This document shows positions 49,573 through 59,954 of a stretch of DNA of 64,000 nucleotides, in pieces (position 1 is the stretch's first letter; every line of letters begins with the position of its first letter). The position numbers and the translations under genes were made by a program. The DNA is taken from NCBI GenBank assembly GCA_025617375.2, contig JAMYGW020000005.1:1426001-1490000 (forward strand). Reading direction: 5' to 3'. Origin of the DNA: Acarospora socialis. Taxonomy: Eukaryota; Ascomycota; Lecanoromycetes; Acarosporales; Acarosporaceae. Under the pieces are notes generated by a model that saw only the letters and a program-made list of their open reading frames with translations, made no database searches and was not told the DNA's origin.

Positions 49573-50466
49573 ATGCCTGCGCCAACTGCGCTACTGCGGC
49601 GACCGCAAGAACTGGGAGAGGCAGTGTCAATACCTTTACCTCCAGAGGGTCTGAATACCTCTCTATTCTGGCTGGTAATAATTGAACTGATCTCTGACTT
49701 AGGAGACGATGAACTACTGATTGAGGCCAACGCACCGGCGGCTGCAGAACCTACTCTTGCTGCGAGGACGCCCGCCTCGAGCATTGAAACTGAAATGCAA
49801 ATCGACGAAGAAGGTCGACCGCGGTTCGCACCCGCCAAGAATGTAGATGGACCGCATCGAGTCGAGACGCGGAAGGTGCCCATACCTCCCCACCGTATGA
49901 CACCTCTCAAAGCATCCTGGCCGAAGATCTACCCTCCTCTTGTTGAGCACCTCAAACTACAAGTACGGATGAACGTGAAGAACCGGGCGGTCGAGTTAAG
50001 GTCATCCAAACATACGACGGACTTTGGTGCTCTGCAGAAGGGAGAGGATTTCGTGAAGGCTTTCAGTCTTGGCTTCGACGTTGATGATGCTATTGCTTTG
50101 TTGCGACTGGATGATCTATATATCGAGACTTTTGAGATCAAGGATGTGAAGACGTTAGGTGGGGAACATCTCGGACGGGCGATCGGAAGAATAGCAGGTA
50201 AGGATGGGAAAACGAAATTTGCGATCGAGAACGCAAGCCGTACAAGGGTCGTGCTGGCCGATCAAAAAGTCCACATCTTAGGTGGCTTCCGGAATATTCA
50301 CATTGCACGTGAAGCCATTGTCAGCCTGATTCTGGGTAGTCCGCCGGTAAGATCCCACCAGCAGCTCGTAGTTCATCTATGCTGGACACTGATCACGGAA
50401 ATCTTGCAGGGTAAGGTGTATGGGAATCTGAGGACAGTGGCCTCCCGAATGAAGGAACGCTTCTAG
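49573..50466 (+). CDS. pno1: pre-rRNA-processing KH-domain protein Pno1/Dim2
   Basis: Three exons (49573-49648, 49703-50346, 50410-50466) join to 777 nt, 258 aa. The start MPAPTALLRRPQE and the join PPEG|DDELLIEANAP match the family. The body contains VPIPPHRMTPLKASWPKIYPPLVEHLKLQVRMN. The KH-like region includes EIKDVKTLGGEHLGRAIGRIAGKDGKTKFAIENASRTRVVLAD, and the protein ends SLILGSPPGKVYGNLRTVASRMKERF. Pno1 binds the 3' end of 18S rRNA in 90S and pre-40S particles and controls Nob1 cleavage. Both introns (54 and 63 bp) are multiples of three without in-frame stops, so retained forms stay in frame. Confidence 0.94.
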   Translation: MPAPTALLRRPQELGEAVSIPLPPEGLNTSLFWLVIIELISDLGDDELLIEANAPAAAEPTLAARTPASSIETEMQIDEEGRPRFAPAKNVDGPHRVETRKVPIPPHRMTPLKASWPKIYPPLVEHLKLQVRMNVKNRAVELRSSKHTTDFGALQKGEDFVKAFSLGFDVDDAIALLRLDDLYIETFEIKDVKTLGGEHLGRAIGRIAGKDGKTKFAIENASRTRVVLADQKVHILGGFRNIHIAREAIVSLILGSPPVRSHQQLVVHLCWTLITEILQGKVYGNLRTVASRMKERF

Positions 50467-50743
50467 GTCGATTCGGTCACATCACCATCTATTGCATATC
50501 CGGGAGTTTGGGGAAACTTTAGCGCTTGCATATCACTGCTGAGGAGTTACGTCTCTGCTGGCGGCATTAGAGGATCACACGGAGGGTTTGAAAAGGCCCT
50601 TTTCCACGCAACATCTATAACTTACGATTCAAGAATGAACGTAGTGTCTTAACAGTGATCACAAATGCACTCCCTGGCAATCTAGCCGTAATTTAGCATG
50701 ATGTTATGTCTAAAGCACTCAAGTCCAAGCAACCCCCAAGATC

Positions 50744-51589
50744 TCAATCCCTCTTCAGCGGGTCGAAGGTCTCCTCTATCCCATCCTTTGTAATAACTAG
50801 CATCTGCAGTCCATCTCCGACCTCAATGTGTCTCTCCACCGCACTTGTGAACGCATCCCTCACCAACTGCTCGACCTCTGCCCTGGGAAGTGGCTCGGGT
50901 TTGCGTGCCTCCAATGCGTGTCCCTCCCCGCTGCCCGGAAAGTACTGGTTCTTGAAGTTGACCTGGTTATCCAGGAACGGCATGATCAAGCTGGCTGCGG
51001 CACCGGCGGCTCGACACTGTTCCCGCTCGTAGGATCCTACGGGGTCGTAGCTGTATAACGCACCCTTGCCTTCCTCGTCCAGTCCACCGAGGATCGCATG
51101 CACGTAATACGGGAAGAAGCGCTTTTGGTACAAGATGGTCGACAGTCTCTGCGCGCATGCTTTGACTGACATCGGCTTGCCGTGCTGATACCGATACATC
51201 TTGACGATGGCATCCAGCCTCTCTTTCAGCGCTTGCCCATCCGCCGCGAAGCCAACCACCGAGAGAACTATATGTGCCCCTGCACCCGTCTCGTCATCTC
51301 CGCCGATCCTGAATACTTTAGGTGCGTAACGAGTGAGTATATTATAGCCTGAAGTGGAACGGGTGTCGCCGGCCAGTATCGCGAAGTCGTTGCCGGTAAT
51401 ACCCAGTGTGGATCCACCATTATCAGTGTAACTACAGGAGTTAGCGAAGGTTCAGTCACCAGGGTCACGAGCGAATTACGGATAGAAGCTGTGTTCTTTG
51501 AATCCAGAAGTTGAGTTGGTTGTGTTTGAGGGGAAGGAATAACTTGGACTGCCCGCTATGGCTGGATGTGAGGTAAATAATGAGGCCAT
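50744..51589 (-). CDS. pre7: 20S proteasome subunit beta type-6 (yeast Pre7, human PSMB1)
   Basis: Two exons (51589-51480 and 51431-50744; intron 48 bp) join to 798 nt, 265 aa. The N-terminal extension of about 35 residues (MASLFTSHPAIAGSPSYSFPS) precedes YTDNGGSTLGITGNDFAILAGDTRSTSGYNILTRYAPKVF, the beta-fold start of beta6. The residue at the processed position is not the catalytic Thr, as expected for this inactive subunit. KRFFPYYVHAILGGLDEEGKGALYSYDPVGSYERE follows, and the protein ends in VITKDGIEETFDPLKRD. It sits in the beta ring next to beta5 and beta7; pre4 (beta7) is encoded 10 kb to the right. Confidence 0.95.
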
Positions 51590-52093
51590 GGTACTTGTAC
51601 GGCTACGTCTGTGAGAGATATAGTTGTGACGTTCTCCAGCTTTGAATGTGCAGAGCTGATTATTGTATTGCGTTCAAACAGAAAGGGCGAAGTGATGATC
51701 GGTTCTTGACGCGAAGCTCCAGATGCCTGATCTCGCGCTAAACTTTGACTAAGCGCCACTGACTACCCAAGAACCGACGCAACATCATTAACAGACGAGA
51801 TATTTCATTACGTGCTCATTGAAAAGAAGGATTCCAAATCGACTTTGAAGATCTCTTCCATGGCATTGGTGTGTACTGCACTCAGGAGGCCGAAGCTGCA
51901 TCACCGAAGTACTCGAATTTACAATGTATCTCAACTAAACTGCCCGAAGCATCGCCTTAATGATGTCGTTCAGAGATACTAAGGTAAATCGGCTTCGACC
52001 ATGTGCTGCATTGTGTCTGTCTTAGTAATATCCTCACACTTGAGCTGACTAAATTAGGGCCCCAATCCTCCATAACATTCCCAGTCAATCACA
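51590..52093. other. intergenic region, pre7 promoter
   Basis: No further gene is recognised in these 504 bp. Confidence 0.35.
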
Positions 52094-52483
52094 TTAGGGC
52101 TTTGCGAAGGACACATCGTTGCCATGGCGGTTATATTGTCCCGTGAAAGCCCAGTTCAAATAGCCACCATCACCCTGGAGATGGAAATCTCCCGAGTCAA
52201 AGATATAGCATTTGTACTTCATCGTCTTGTTCTGATTTGGGCATGGACACATCAGATCCCCTTGCACACATCCTTGGAGCCCGCTGGCGTCGTGCTTCGT
52301 CCACACGATGATGACATTTTTGCCTGGGAACTTCGCGCAAGCTTTGCCGAGCGTCTCCTGTGTCCAGCCGCTGCGAACATCTTTATCCTTGTTCTCGTTG
52401 ATAATCCCGCTGATGATGTCAACTACCTCCCCTATCACGACTGGGGCAATTTCTAGAATCGCCGCTGCCGCCCCCGCCGCCAT
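52094..52483 (-). CDS. small protein of unknown function with a hydrophobic N-terminus and five Cys
   Basis: A single exon encodes 129 aa from the first ATG at 52483. Residues 1-30 are Ala/Ile/Val-rich and hydrophobic, possibly an uncleaved membrane or amphipathic segment rather than a classical signal peptide. A compact C-terminal domain follows with AKFPGKNVIIVWTKHDASGL, five Cys (KACAK, QGCVQ, MCPCP, YKCY), and a glycine-rich end GDGGYLNWAFTGQYNRHGNDVSF. The coding look and the defined motif pattern suggest a real gene. I recall similar small proteins being widespread and uncharacterised in ascomycetes but cannot name the family. It lies alone in a gene-poor stretch. Confidence 0.6.
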   Translation of the reverse strand: MAAGAAAAILEIAPVVIGEVVDIISGIINENKDKDVRSGWTQETLGKACAKFPGKNVIIVWTKHDASGLQGCVQGDLMCPCPNQNKTMKYKCYIFDSGDFHLQGDGGYLNWAFTGQYNRHGNDVSFAKP

Positions 52484-55244
52484 GGTTATGACCAGAGGTA
52501 TCAATAATGTGCTGCGATTGTCCGTGCTCGACTAGGTCCTCGATCAGCTCCCAGAGCACCTCCCGTGGATGAGACAACAAGAGTTCCGACGGATTACTCT
52601 AAGATCAAGAAGTCAGAGAATATGTATTGATATGTGGTGAGTACTACGGGCTCCAGCTTGGGGAGTACAACCTCCAGCCAGTGGTACAGGTGCTTACTTA
52701 GGCTCTGCAGACTCGTGCGATTTGCGGATGATTCTGGTGGTCAACCCCGTCTTGTCATTATCTGATATCCCACTCCATCAAAGCAGTATAAATGGAGGTC
52801 GAATGGACTTGAAATAAGCGGTGTACACACGATATACTGGGATAGGGTCGATCAAAACTAACACTTACATCAGCGGTTATCGCGCGTTGCGTCGTTCGTA
52901 AGCCAGCGGTCACGCCGTGAAACAACCTCCTAGATAGAGCAGTGTAGCTAGTTAGAACACAACCTCATTCCTAAGGTAGCAGTCAGCTCCAAGCGAACCT
53001 ACTCTCAGCTGCTGTCCCGAATATAAGCTTTCAAGTAACCTGCAGTCACATCGGCCTCGATTTCACCCCTGGCCCGGAGTGGCATCTAACGGACTGGCCG
53101 TGAAATCCTATACTCGGTCAGAGCTACTAAAAGCTAGGCTCATACAGCTGAGATTGGTACAATTAACGGTCAGCTCCATGAAGTGGTCGATGTCTTAGCT
53201 GTTGCAAGCCAACACAAGCTTTGAGCTACTGCATGCATGTACCTATAGTAAGCAATGTAAGATGTATGTAAGCATGCAAGATGCATGTGAGATCAGCCCT
53301 AAGGTACCGCGGAACTGCATTAGACAGGCTAGCCGTGAGATCAGCCACCGAATGCAGACCGAGTATCGACGAGGTGGCAGATTTTTGATAGACGCATGTT
53401 CAGCTGCTCGGCCTAAGTGTTCCAACAGCCCCATTTAAAGTAGCTAAGCCGTCATGGTCAAAGATGCATTACCCATCTCTCACAGCCAACATAAGTCAAC
53501 ATACCCAAGAGCAGACAATTCTTTCCTACCACTGCCCAGCATGCCCGTCTCCAGCAACTTTACTGCTGCTATACCACTAGTCGCTCCGCTCATAAGCCCT
53601 ATGCTCCAGGTCATTCCTCAAATGATCAACGGGGCTAAAGATGGCGGAGGATCCCAATCCCAATCACGTAGGAGATATCTTGTGGCTCGATTTTGGCAGT
53701 CGCTGATCAGTCACAGCTGCTGGAGCGATTTGTATGGATGCTTTGAACTCAATGGTAATGGGCCAGACGACCAACAGCAACCCTCCGGGGAGTTAACGGC
53801 TTTGCATTTCGTAGGTACGTAATACATCTTCCCTTTACCCGACCTTTGTCTCATAAGGCCAAAAGTGGTTGACTAGTTCAAGGTGCTGCGGTTCACCACT
53901 TTCTGCATTGCTTGGATCCTAGCATTGAGTGTATGCCTGAGGTGTTGATGGAGTGGCTGTGTGGGATTACTTCTGTACTTAGATTTCGCTGTCAGTAAGC
54001 ACTTCGAGAGTCAGCTAGATGATAATGAGAACAAGATGAGAAGGAGAAGTGCACTCACCGCAATAGTCAGGATCAATGCGAGCTTGATCCATTCAACTCA
54101 TAATCGGGCCGACTTAACCACGCATCAGGCTGGCAGGTCTGTCGTAGGGTTATACTCTTTCCGGTCTCTATAGTAAGCCACGACCGAGTAACGAATAATT
54201 GGTTACGGCTCATGGCAACGAGATAAATAATTCAAAACCCCGCTGCGAAGAGTAACTGCCAATAAGGCTTCCAGCTAGTAATGTTCGAATCATTGCGGAT
54301 AACAAGCTACCCGAGTGTACTGGGAAGAATACCGAGAGGTTGGGTGAATACATCATATGCAAGAGAAACTGACCCGCCTGACAAGAACAGTACTCGAGGG
54401 AGTAACGGACATCGAATAGGCCACTTCGTGACGATGCTGAGAGGATGAGAATGAAGAAAGATGAAGACAGAGTTTTTTTGGCAGAGCTGAGACTCGATAA
54501 GGCAACACTCCCTTTGGCACTGTTCTTACGGAGTAGTAAGGAGAAATAAGCAACCAAGAAAACTCAACTCACACAACCTGAAATAATTTTAAAATACTTA
54601 AACATCACCAAGAGCTAAAATATAGCCTATTTGTGAATTCATAGTGACACCAAGGCCATTCGCGTATCCTGAGTTCCTAGATGATGCCAGCCCAACGCGT
54701 ATCTAGCCGTACCTTGGTGCTTTATACCTACAAAGCAAGTGAGGTGCGACATGGTCGACTCCCATGGCTTTCCGAGTCTAGGGTTGAGTATGAGAGTGTT
54801 TCCAAGTGATCAAGTTCTCTTATTGGTTAATTTAAATGTCTATCTGATGCCCACTGCACATACCCTCCGATCGTGATCTGCTGCTTCGACAACCTCATGC
54901 GATACAAGGGAACGACCATGACGACCAAGAGAGGAAGCAACAACATAACGGATAAGAGCAAGAGGAAAATAAGAGCGACGATTGAGAGGCAAATGACTAC
55001 AGCCAACCAAGCTGCCATCACATACTTTAGCCGTCAACTGCCTCTGCCACCTTGATGCGCTGCTTTGGCCGCTTCATGATCGGGGTGGTGACCCGCCGTC
55101 ATACCGGAGCTCCGGGCAAGATGTGCGAGGAAGAGACTTCCTACATGAATGATACTGTGGATGTGGTCCTCCGTCATCCCAGTCTCTGCACCCTCGTTTC
55201 AGTACCGACCAAAGACGCTGAGCAATCACCCAGATTTATTCGGG
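52484..55244. other. gene-poor stretch of 2.8 kb
   Basis: No secure gene. A plus-strand frame at 53541-53822 starts MPVSSNFTAAIPLVAPLISPMLQVIPQMI and ends at a possible splice donor (GTACGT); it may be a small gene or relic. Short words recur, such as GTGAGATCAGCC near 53287 and 53336. A TACGGAGT motif lies near 54528. No transposon part is recognised. Confidence 0.35.
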
Positions 55245-55790
55245 TCACTCACCAGTCATTTCATGGTAGTGAGCCATCAGTTTGGAGTGGTGGGGATCCT
55301 GAGGGAACTTGCTGTGCTTCGGCCCGGCGCCTGAGGGTCCAATAGCTCCTTTTGCCCCGGGAGTACGAGCTACGGCATTACCACGCTTGTTACTTGCTCC
55401 TTGTCCCTCTTGACCCTGGTTTTCCTGCCCATCCTGCTCGTCGCCAAGCTGGCCTTCTTCGCCGTCTCCGTGTTGCTCTTCGCCTCCATCTGGACCGTAC
55501 TGATCCTCACCAGCTGCTTGGCCGTATGGGTCGTTCCCGGCTGCTTGACCGTACGGGTTGTTTCCGGCAGCTTGCTCATACTGGTCGTTCCCGGCTGCTT
55601 GAACGTACGGGTTGTTCTCGGCAGCTTGCTCATACTGGTCGTTCCCGGCTGCTTGACCGTACTGATCGCTATCGCCGTAGCCTTGCTGAGGTTGTTTTGG
55701 GCGGCCGCGTTGACCAGCGCCCTGACCTGGGCTCTGACCGTACCCACTGGATTGACCGCCAAACTGCTGTTGCTGACGGGACTGGCTCAT
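55245..55790 (-). CDS. Gln/Gly/Asn-rich low-complexity protein with nine-residue repeats
   Basis: From ATG at 55790 the frame encodes 181 aa. It starts MSQSRQQQQFGGQSSGYGQSPGQG and continues with six tandem units of nine residues of the type NDQYEQAAG / NNPYGQAAG, coded by the 27-bp DNA repeats at 55513-55674. An acidic QDGQENQ stretch follows and then a short C-terminal part (PKHSKFPQDPHHSKLMAHYHEMTG) that looks more conserved. The composition (Q, G, N, Y rich, few hydrophobics) is prion-like and predicts disorder. A GTGAGT donor lies at the end of the frame, so one more exon is possible. The function is unknown. Confidence 0.6.
   Translation of the reverse strand: MSQSRQQQQFGGQSSGYGQSPGQGAGQRGRPKQPQQGYGDSDQYGQAAGNDQYEQAAENNPYVQAAGNDQYEQAAGNNPYGQAAGNDPYGQAAGEDQYGPDGGEEQHGDGEEGQLGDEQDGQENQGQEGQGASNKRGNAVARTPGAKGAIGPSGAGPKHSKFPQDPHHSKLMAHYHEMTGE
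55513..55674 (-). repeat. six tandem 27-bp units inside the Q/G/N-rich gene
   Basis: Units start at 55513, 55540, 55567, 55594, 55621 and 55648 on the plus strand, each beginning GCTGCTTG or GCAGCTTG. Units 3 and 5 are identical and units 2 and 4 nearly so, so the array also reads as 54-bp doublets. This suggests recent slippage or unequal exchange within a coding minisatellite. Confidence 0.85.
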
Positions 55791-56940
55791 GTTTTTTGAC
55801 GAAGTTTGAGTACGAAGGACGAGATAGGTTGCCAAAGAAATCCTCTTGTGGTGCCCGAACCTTCTTGACGGGGATGTAGGACTTGGAGCTGCAAGGGACT
55901 CAGAGTCCGTGATGATTATGGCTATTGAATGTCTCAAAGGTGATTGAGGATCGTGTCCCGATAAATGAGCGAGTGACGATGCTGGAGGTATATACTGTTA
56001 GGAAATTGGAGTTACAAGTAGGATACCGTCTTTTTCATTTTTAGCATCAGATCGAATTCACGCAGTCCGTTCTCGCAACAGCCACCACCGCACGGCTGAC
56101 TGCTTATGACCTCAATCTGGCATACACATACTCCAACCATATCAATAGAAGCTGAGGGAGTATGCTCGCAGACTGCCGCCTCAGCTGCCGCTTGAAGCTA
56201 TAGATCCACTACTGCATGCTTGATTTTGTACGAGTATGGTAAGAGAAGCGGTATACAGCTCAGGTAAGCTAAGCTTTTGTTAGCTTGCAGATGCGGTCAG
56301 ATCTTAGCGTACATGTACTCCTTACGTAAGACCGTCTCAAGGCCAACCTTGACTGATAACCATCCTTTGAGAAGGCTTTGGTGAAGACATGAAGTGTAAC
56401 CTTGCGACTCATGTAACCTTATGAGTCAAAGTATCGAGGGCTGGGCCACATTCCCACAGTAAGTGAGTGACTTAGACCCATACCTATACAGCAACAACCT
56501 TACCTGACCCACCTAATGCTTCATCCTTGACAATACACTTCTGCTGAGGGGCTTGACCATTGTTGCATGGTATGTTCCCAGGCCTGATCGTTTTCATCTC
56601 ACCAGATCTCCGAGCAATGGGGCGATAGCCAGGCTTAGGGGTGGATTGGATTGGCTTTCTTCAGCGGTGTCTCCGCGGCCTCAGTTGTCAGCTTCGTCGC
56701 CGTAAATGTAAACTTGGTTGGTGGCTTGTCTTACATAGTTTCCACTTGCTTGCCGGCATGAAGGGTCATGCTCCTTCGGCCTTCCCGTTTCCCGTTCTTT
56801 CTTCCTAGATCACATTGTGCAGCTTGTTGGACCAGCTTTGATGAACGTTCCATCGACTGTGTCTTGATAGATCAACTTATCGTCAATCTCGTCAATAACC
56901 ACGACCGTGATACTTGCAAAGTCTCGCTGCCAGAACCAGA
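55791..56940. other. intergenic region of 1.15 kb between divergent genes
   Basis: It holds the promoters of the repeat protein and of the 856-residue protein. No other feature is recognised. Confidence 0.35.
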
Positions 56941-59511
56941 ATGAAGCCTTACAGTGACGAAAGCTCTCAGCAACTATATGATGAAACCGATAACAAGCCC
57001 ATCAAGAATTATCCGCAAGAGTCTCATCCTAATGACGGCAACAAGACTGTTCCATCTCGCAAATCTGCTGGCTCCTGGAGTGGGGCCGCGAACGAACACG
57101 GTCTGAGCAGTGATCAAGACATGTTCGACAGCTCTATCCCTCCGCCACATCCCTATAGGGAGCAAGGAGAACTATCCCGATTTGCCTCTTCAAGATACCA
57201 AGACCTAGGGAGTCAGCAATACGCGCAACAGACAGTGACTCCAGCATTTCAGCTGAACGATGATCCAAGGAACGCACATCTACCTGGTTCTTCAATTCCA
57301 GAGTTCTCTAGCAGCTACGGGAATCCTCCAGGTTCCGCAGAGACGATAGCCCGGTGGGAACTCCTCCGGATCCTCGCGGGTGTCCGTGATCGACAGTCTA
57401 CGAGCTTACCGCCAGTAAACGGAGCGGCTCATGCCGACAAGCCGATAGAGGCCGAGGGTAGAGAAGACCCTCAGTTTAAGAGCAAAGGCGAAGAAGTCCG
57501 GTCACGCTTCACTGTAAGTGGCGTGAGGCGGACCCTGAGTCAACGTTCGGCTGCACATTCAGGAGGACTCCGGCCGCTTCTGCTGTCCCAGGATTCTCGT
57601 GGCGGACAAACCAGTCGGCCAAATACCCCATCACCGCGAGAACAGGCAGTGACAACCTCACACCTTAATACGCCGTCAGCTACGGCTAGTGTTCTGCAGC
57701 ATCCTCCACCCTTGACGGCAGGTCTTTCAGTTCCTGCGGCTACTTCCCCTCATCTGTTGACTTCTTCTCCTCCGGTAAGTGCCAGCTACGGTGGTGGACC
57801 AAACACGGGTGTCTTTCCCCTGTCTAGCGCTGCACAGGCAGGTTCAGCTCAGGGTGCAGGGCAGAGCAGACCGTCAACATTGGATTCACCCCCCACTGTC
57901 CGCCCGAGTCCAGGCCCCAGAAGTCACCCTACCTTAATTTCTCTTTCGACGCCTCATTCAGCTTTCGGCGAGGCAGGAAGAGCTACGCTCCACATTCCGA
58001 GGCCATTCGATCATGGAAAGGCATCGATAGATCGGGCCCCGGGCCACGCACAAGCAAATGTGCATCCGCATTTGCGTCAAGCCGAACACAAAGCAAGTTC
58101 AGCGCTACATAAGACCGCGGAGATTGCGCCTCATGCTCTGGACAGCGCGGTTGTTCCAGCAGCTGCGCTTGGGCATCACCAACCTTTGGATACAGCTGGC
58201 ACCGGACAGGCTCAACGCCCACACCGACCAAATGCCGTACCATCTCAAAGTCGGGCCGCCAGATTTAATGCCACTGGACAGTTGCCTGTCGCGGCTGGTC
58301 AAGATCATCAACCAGGTCGTCCAACTCCAAGCGGCAACGGCAATGTTCGGAATCCGGGGCAGAAACCTCATTCCGTTCAGCCTTCTGCAACATCACCGGG
58401 TACCATTTGGTCAGGGAGGCCTCCTGCACAAAGGCCTGATCAGGCAGTCCGACATGCTTCGCAACCTCCACCTCCAATACAGTCCAGCCGCCCTGCGAAT
58501 CCCGTTGCAAGTCCACAGCTGCGGTCAGCTCGGCGAGTTACGCATCCAACTCAAGGTCAACCGCCGCAAAGCTCGAGACCAGTACCGCACCCGTCCCATG
58601 TCCAGAGCCCCCAAACGCCAAGACAAGTCTCGCCTCCCACGCACGTGCAACCCGTACAAAACTCAACACCGTCGCCGCCTTCGTTTCAAAACCAGGTTCC
58701 TCGAGTGCCAAAACAAGCGCCATCGTCTTTACGTGGACAAGGGCCCCGAGACCAGAGACAAAGTCCACAATCATCACAGACTCAGCGCGTTCAAGAGGCA
58801 AGACAAAGGAAACAGGCACATGCAGAACAAAATCCACCTCAGCGCACAGCACAGGTGCCTCGGTCCATGCGGGAGCATGGCTCTCAAGCTTCAACAGCCA
58901 ACCAAGGGCATCCACAACCGGGGAAGCCATCTCCTTCTCCACTGCAAGGCCCAACTCAAGAGAGGCATCCGGCCCGGAACTCTCTTCCCTATCACAACCT
59001 GCAACCCTCCTGTGGCCGACCTCAGGCGCCAGATCCGGCAACAGGGGCTGTCCGTTCCCTGCCACGTAAGCCAGTACCAGTAAAAATGCATGAGACAACG
59101 GAGGCTCATAACGCTCTCGCTGGGCATTCAACCGTCGCTATTCCTCGCCAGACACAGCCAGATTACGGATCTGAAAATCTTCATGCAGATCGACAAGGTG
59201 GTCTTCACAGACGCGACGCAGTCCGACGCCCCTCACAGCGGAGAGTGCCTGACAGTGTCTCCTCACAGAAGCACCGGACACAGTCACTGAAAGAGAGTAC
59301 AAACAGCGTATCCCACACCAAACAAGAAGTATTCGAGACCAACCAGACATCTGATTCTGCTTCTACTAAGATGTCTGAAAGTGGAGAATTGTCGGATGTG
59401 CTTGATAATCTCACCCCAGAAGTACTGTACGAGATGCTCCTGACCGGAAATGTGCCGGACGGGTTACTGTATACCGTAGAAGGGACTGAATGTTTGCTTG
59501 ACTGTAAGTGA
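56941..59511 (+). CDS. large disordered Pro/Ser/Gln-rich protein of unknown function
   Basis: One uninterrupted frame from ATG 56941 encodes 856 aa. The first 160 residues include a short helical stretch (GSAETIARWELLRILAGV). Residues 160-790 are low complexity, dominated by Pro, Ser, Gln, His and Arg with imperfect repeats of the type HPSHVQSPQTPRQ / PPTHVQPVQ. The last 40 residues (LSDVLDNLTPEVLYEMLLTGNVPDGLLY) look like a short folded or binding helix. There are no membrane segments or named domains. Other frames are also open for long distances, which reflects composition. A spliced extension beyond the stop is possible, because GTAAGT overlaps the stop region at 59504. Function unknown. 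Confidence 0.7.
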   Translation: MKPYSDESSQQLYDETDNKPIKNYPQESHPNDGNKTVPSRKSAGSWSGAANEHGLSSDQDMFDSSIPPPHPYREQGELSRFASSRYQDLGSQQYAQQTVTPAFQLNDDPRNAHLPGSSIPEFSSSYGNPPGSAETIARWELLRILAGVRDRQSTSLPPVNGAAHADKPIEAEGREDPQFKSKGEEVRSRFTVSGVRRTLSQRSAAHSGGLRPLLLSQDSRGGQTSRPNTPSPREQAVTTSHLNTPSATASVLQHPPPLTAGLSVPAATSPHLLTSSPPVSASYGGGPNTGVFPLSSAAQAGSAQGAGQSRPSTLDSPPTVRPSPGPRSHPTLISLSTPHSAFGEAGRATLHIPRPFDHGKASIDRAPGHAQANVHPHLRQAEHKASSALHKTAEIAPHALDSAVVPAAALGHHQPLDTAGTGQAQRPHRPNAVPSQSRAARFNATGQLPVAAGQDHQPGRPTPSGNGNVRNPGQKPHSVQPSATSPGTIWSGRPPAQRPDQAVRHASQPPPPIQSSRPANPVASPQLRSARRVTHPTQGQPPQSSRPVPHPSHVQSPQTPRQVSPPTHVQPVQNSTPSPPSFQNQVPRVPKQAPSSLRGQGPRDQRQSPQSSQTQRVQEARQRKQAHAEQNPPQRTAQVPRSMREHGSQASTANQGHPQPGKPSPSPLQGPTQERHPARNSLPYHNLQPSCGRPQAPDPATGAVRSLPRKPVPVKMHETTEAHNALAGHSTVAIPRQTQPDYGSENLHADRQGGLHRRDAVRRPSQRRVPDSVSSQKHRTQSLKESTNSVSHTKQEVFETNQTSDSASTKMSESGELSDVLDNLTPEVLYEMLLTGNVPDGLLYTVEGTECLLDCK

Positions 59512-59954
59512 TATGCCTCTGCTCCATGCGATTGATACTAAAATGGTGGACAACAGTATTGATGTATGGTATGATGTATCTTGGCCAGGCCTTTCTGACG
59601 TTGCCAAAGCTTCACCACCAAAGAGCAATTGAAGACTAGCATAAGATATTATTTGTAGGATAGCTGATACTCTCGTGGAAGAGCGAGATGAAACTGATCT
59701 TGTATTGTGATAATATTTGTATATGATCAGTAATCATGTGGACACGACCTCACTCGTACCCACGTCCACGGCAGCGCAGATCTGGGTACCTATATGATGC
59801 GCTTACAGTACCTTAGTCATCACACCAGCTCTAAGCGTTGCTCTGGACCCTGGACTGATATCGGACTGATGAGAACCCTACAAATACACGTTTACGAGTA
59901 ATTTAGTTGAACAAACATTTTCTAGAGCCCCCGCCATGCGCTTGATGCTCCGTT
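59512..59954. other. intergenic region between the disordered protein and the HCNGP-like gene
   Basis: No gene or repeat is recognised in these 443 bp; the right part must carry the promoter of the next gene. Confidence 0.35.

Noticed and set aside
54210-54557. 115-codon minus-strand frame with hydrophobic stretches
   Set aside because: It starts and ends without gene context, lies in a gene-poor AT-richer region and matches nothing known to me.
55513-55674. CRISPR-like array
   Set aside because: The 27-bp units are directly adjacent without spacers and encode regular nine-residue repeats in a fungal gene.
58058-59083. 341-codon open frame overlapping the 856-residue gene in another plus frame
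   Set aside because: Its composition (Arg, His, Leu, Gln scattered) is the frame-shifted image of a Pro/Ser/Gln-rich coding region; no domain or start context supports it.
58538-59131. 197-codon minus-strand frame inside the same gene
   Set aside because: Antisense shadow caused by low-complexity codon use; the sense frame is longer and has a coherent end.
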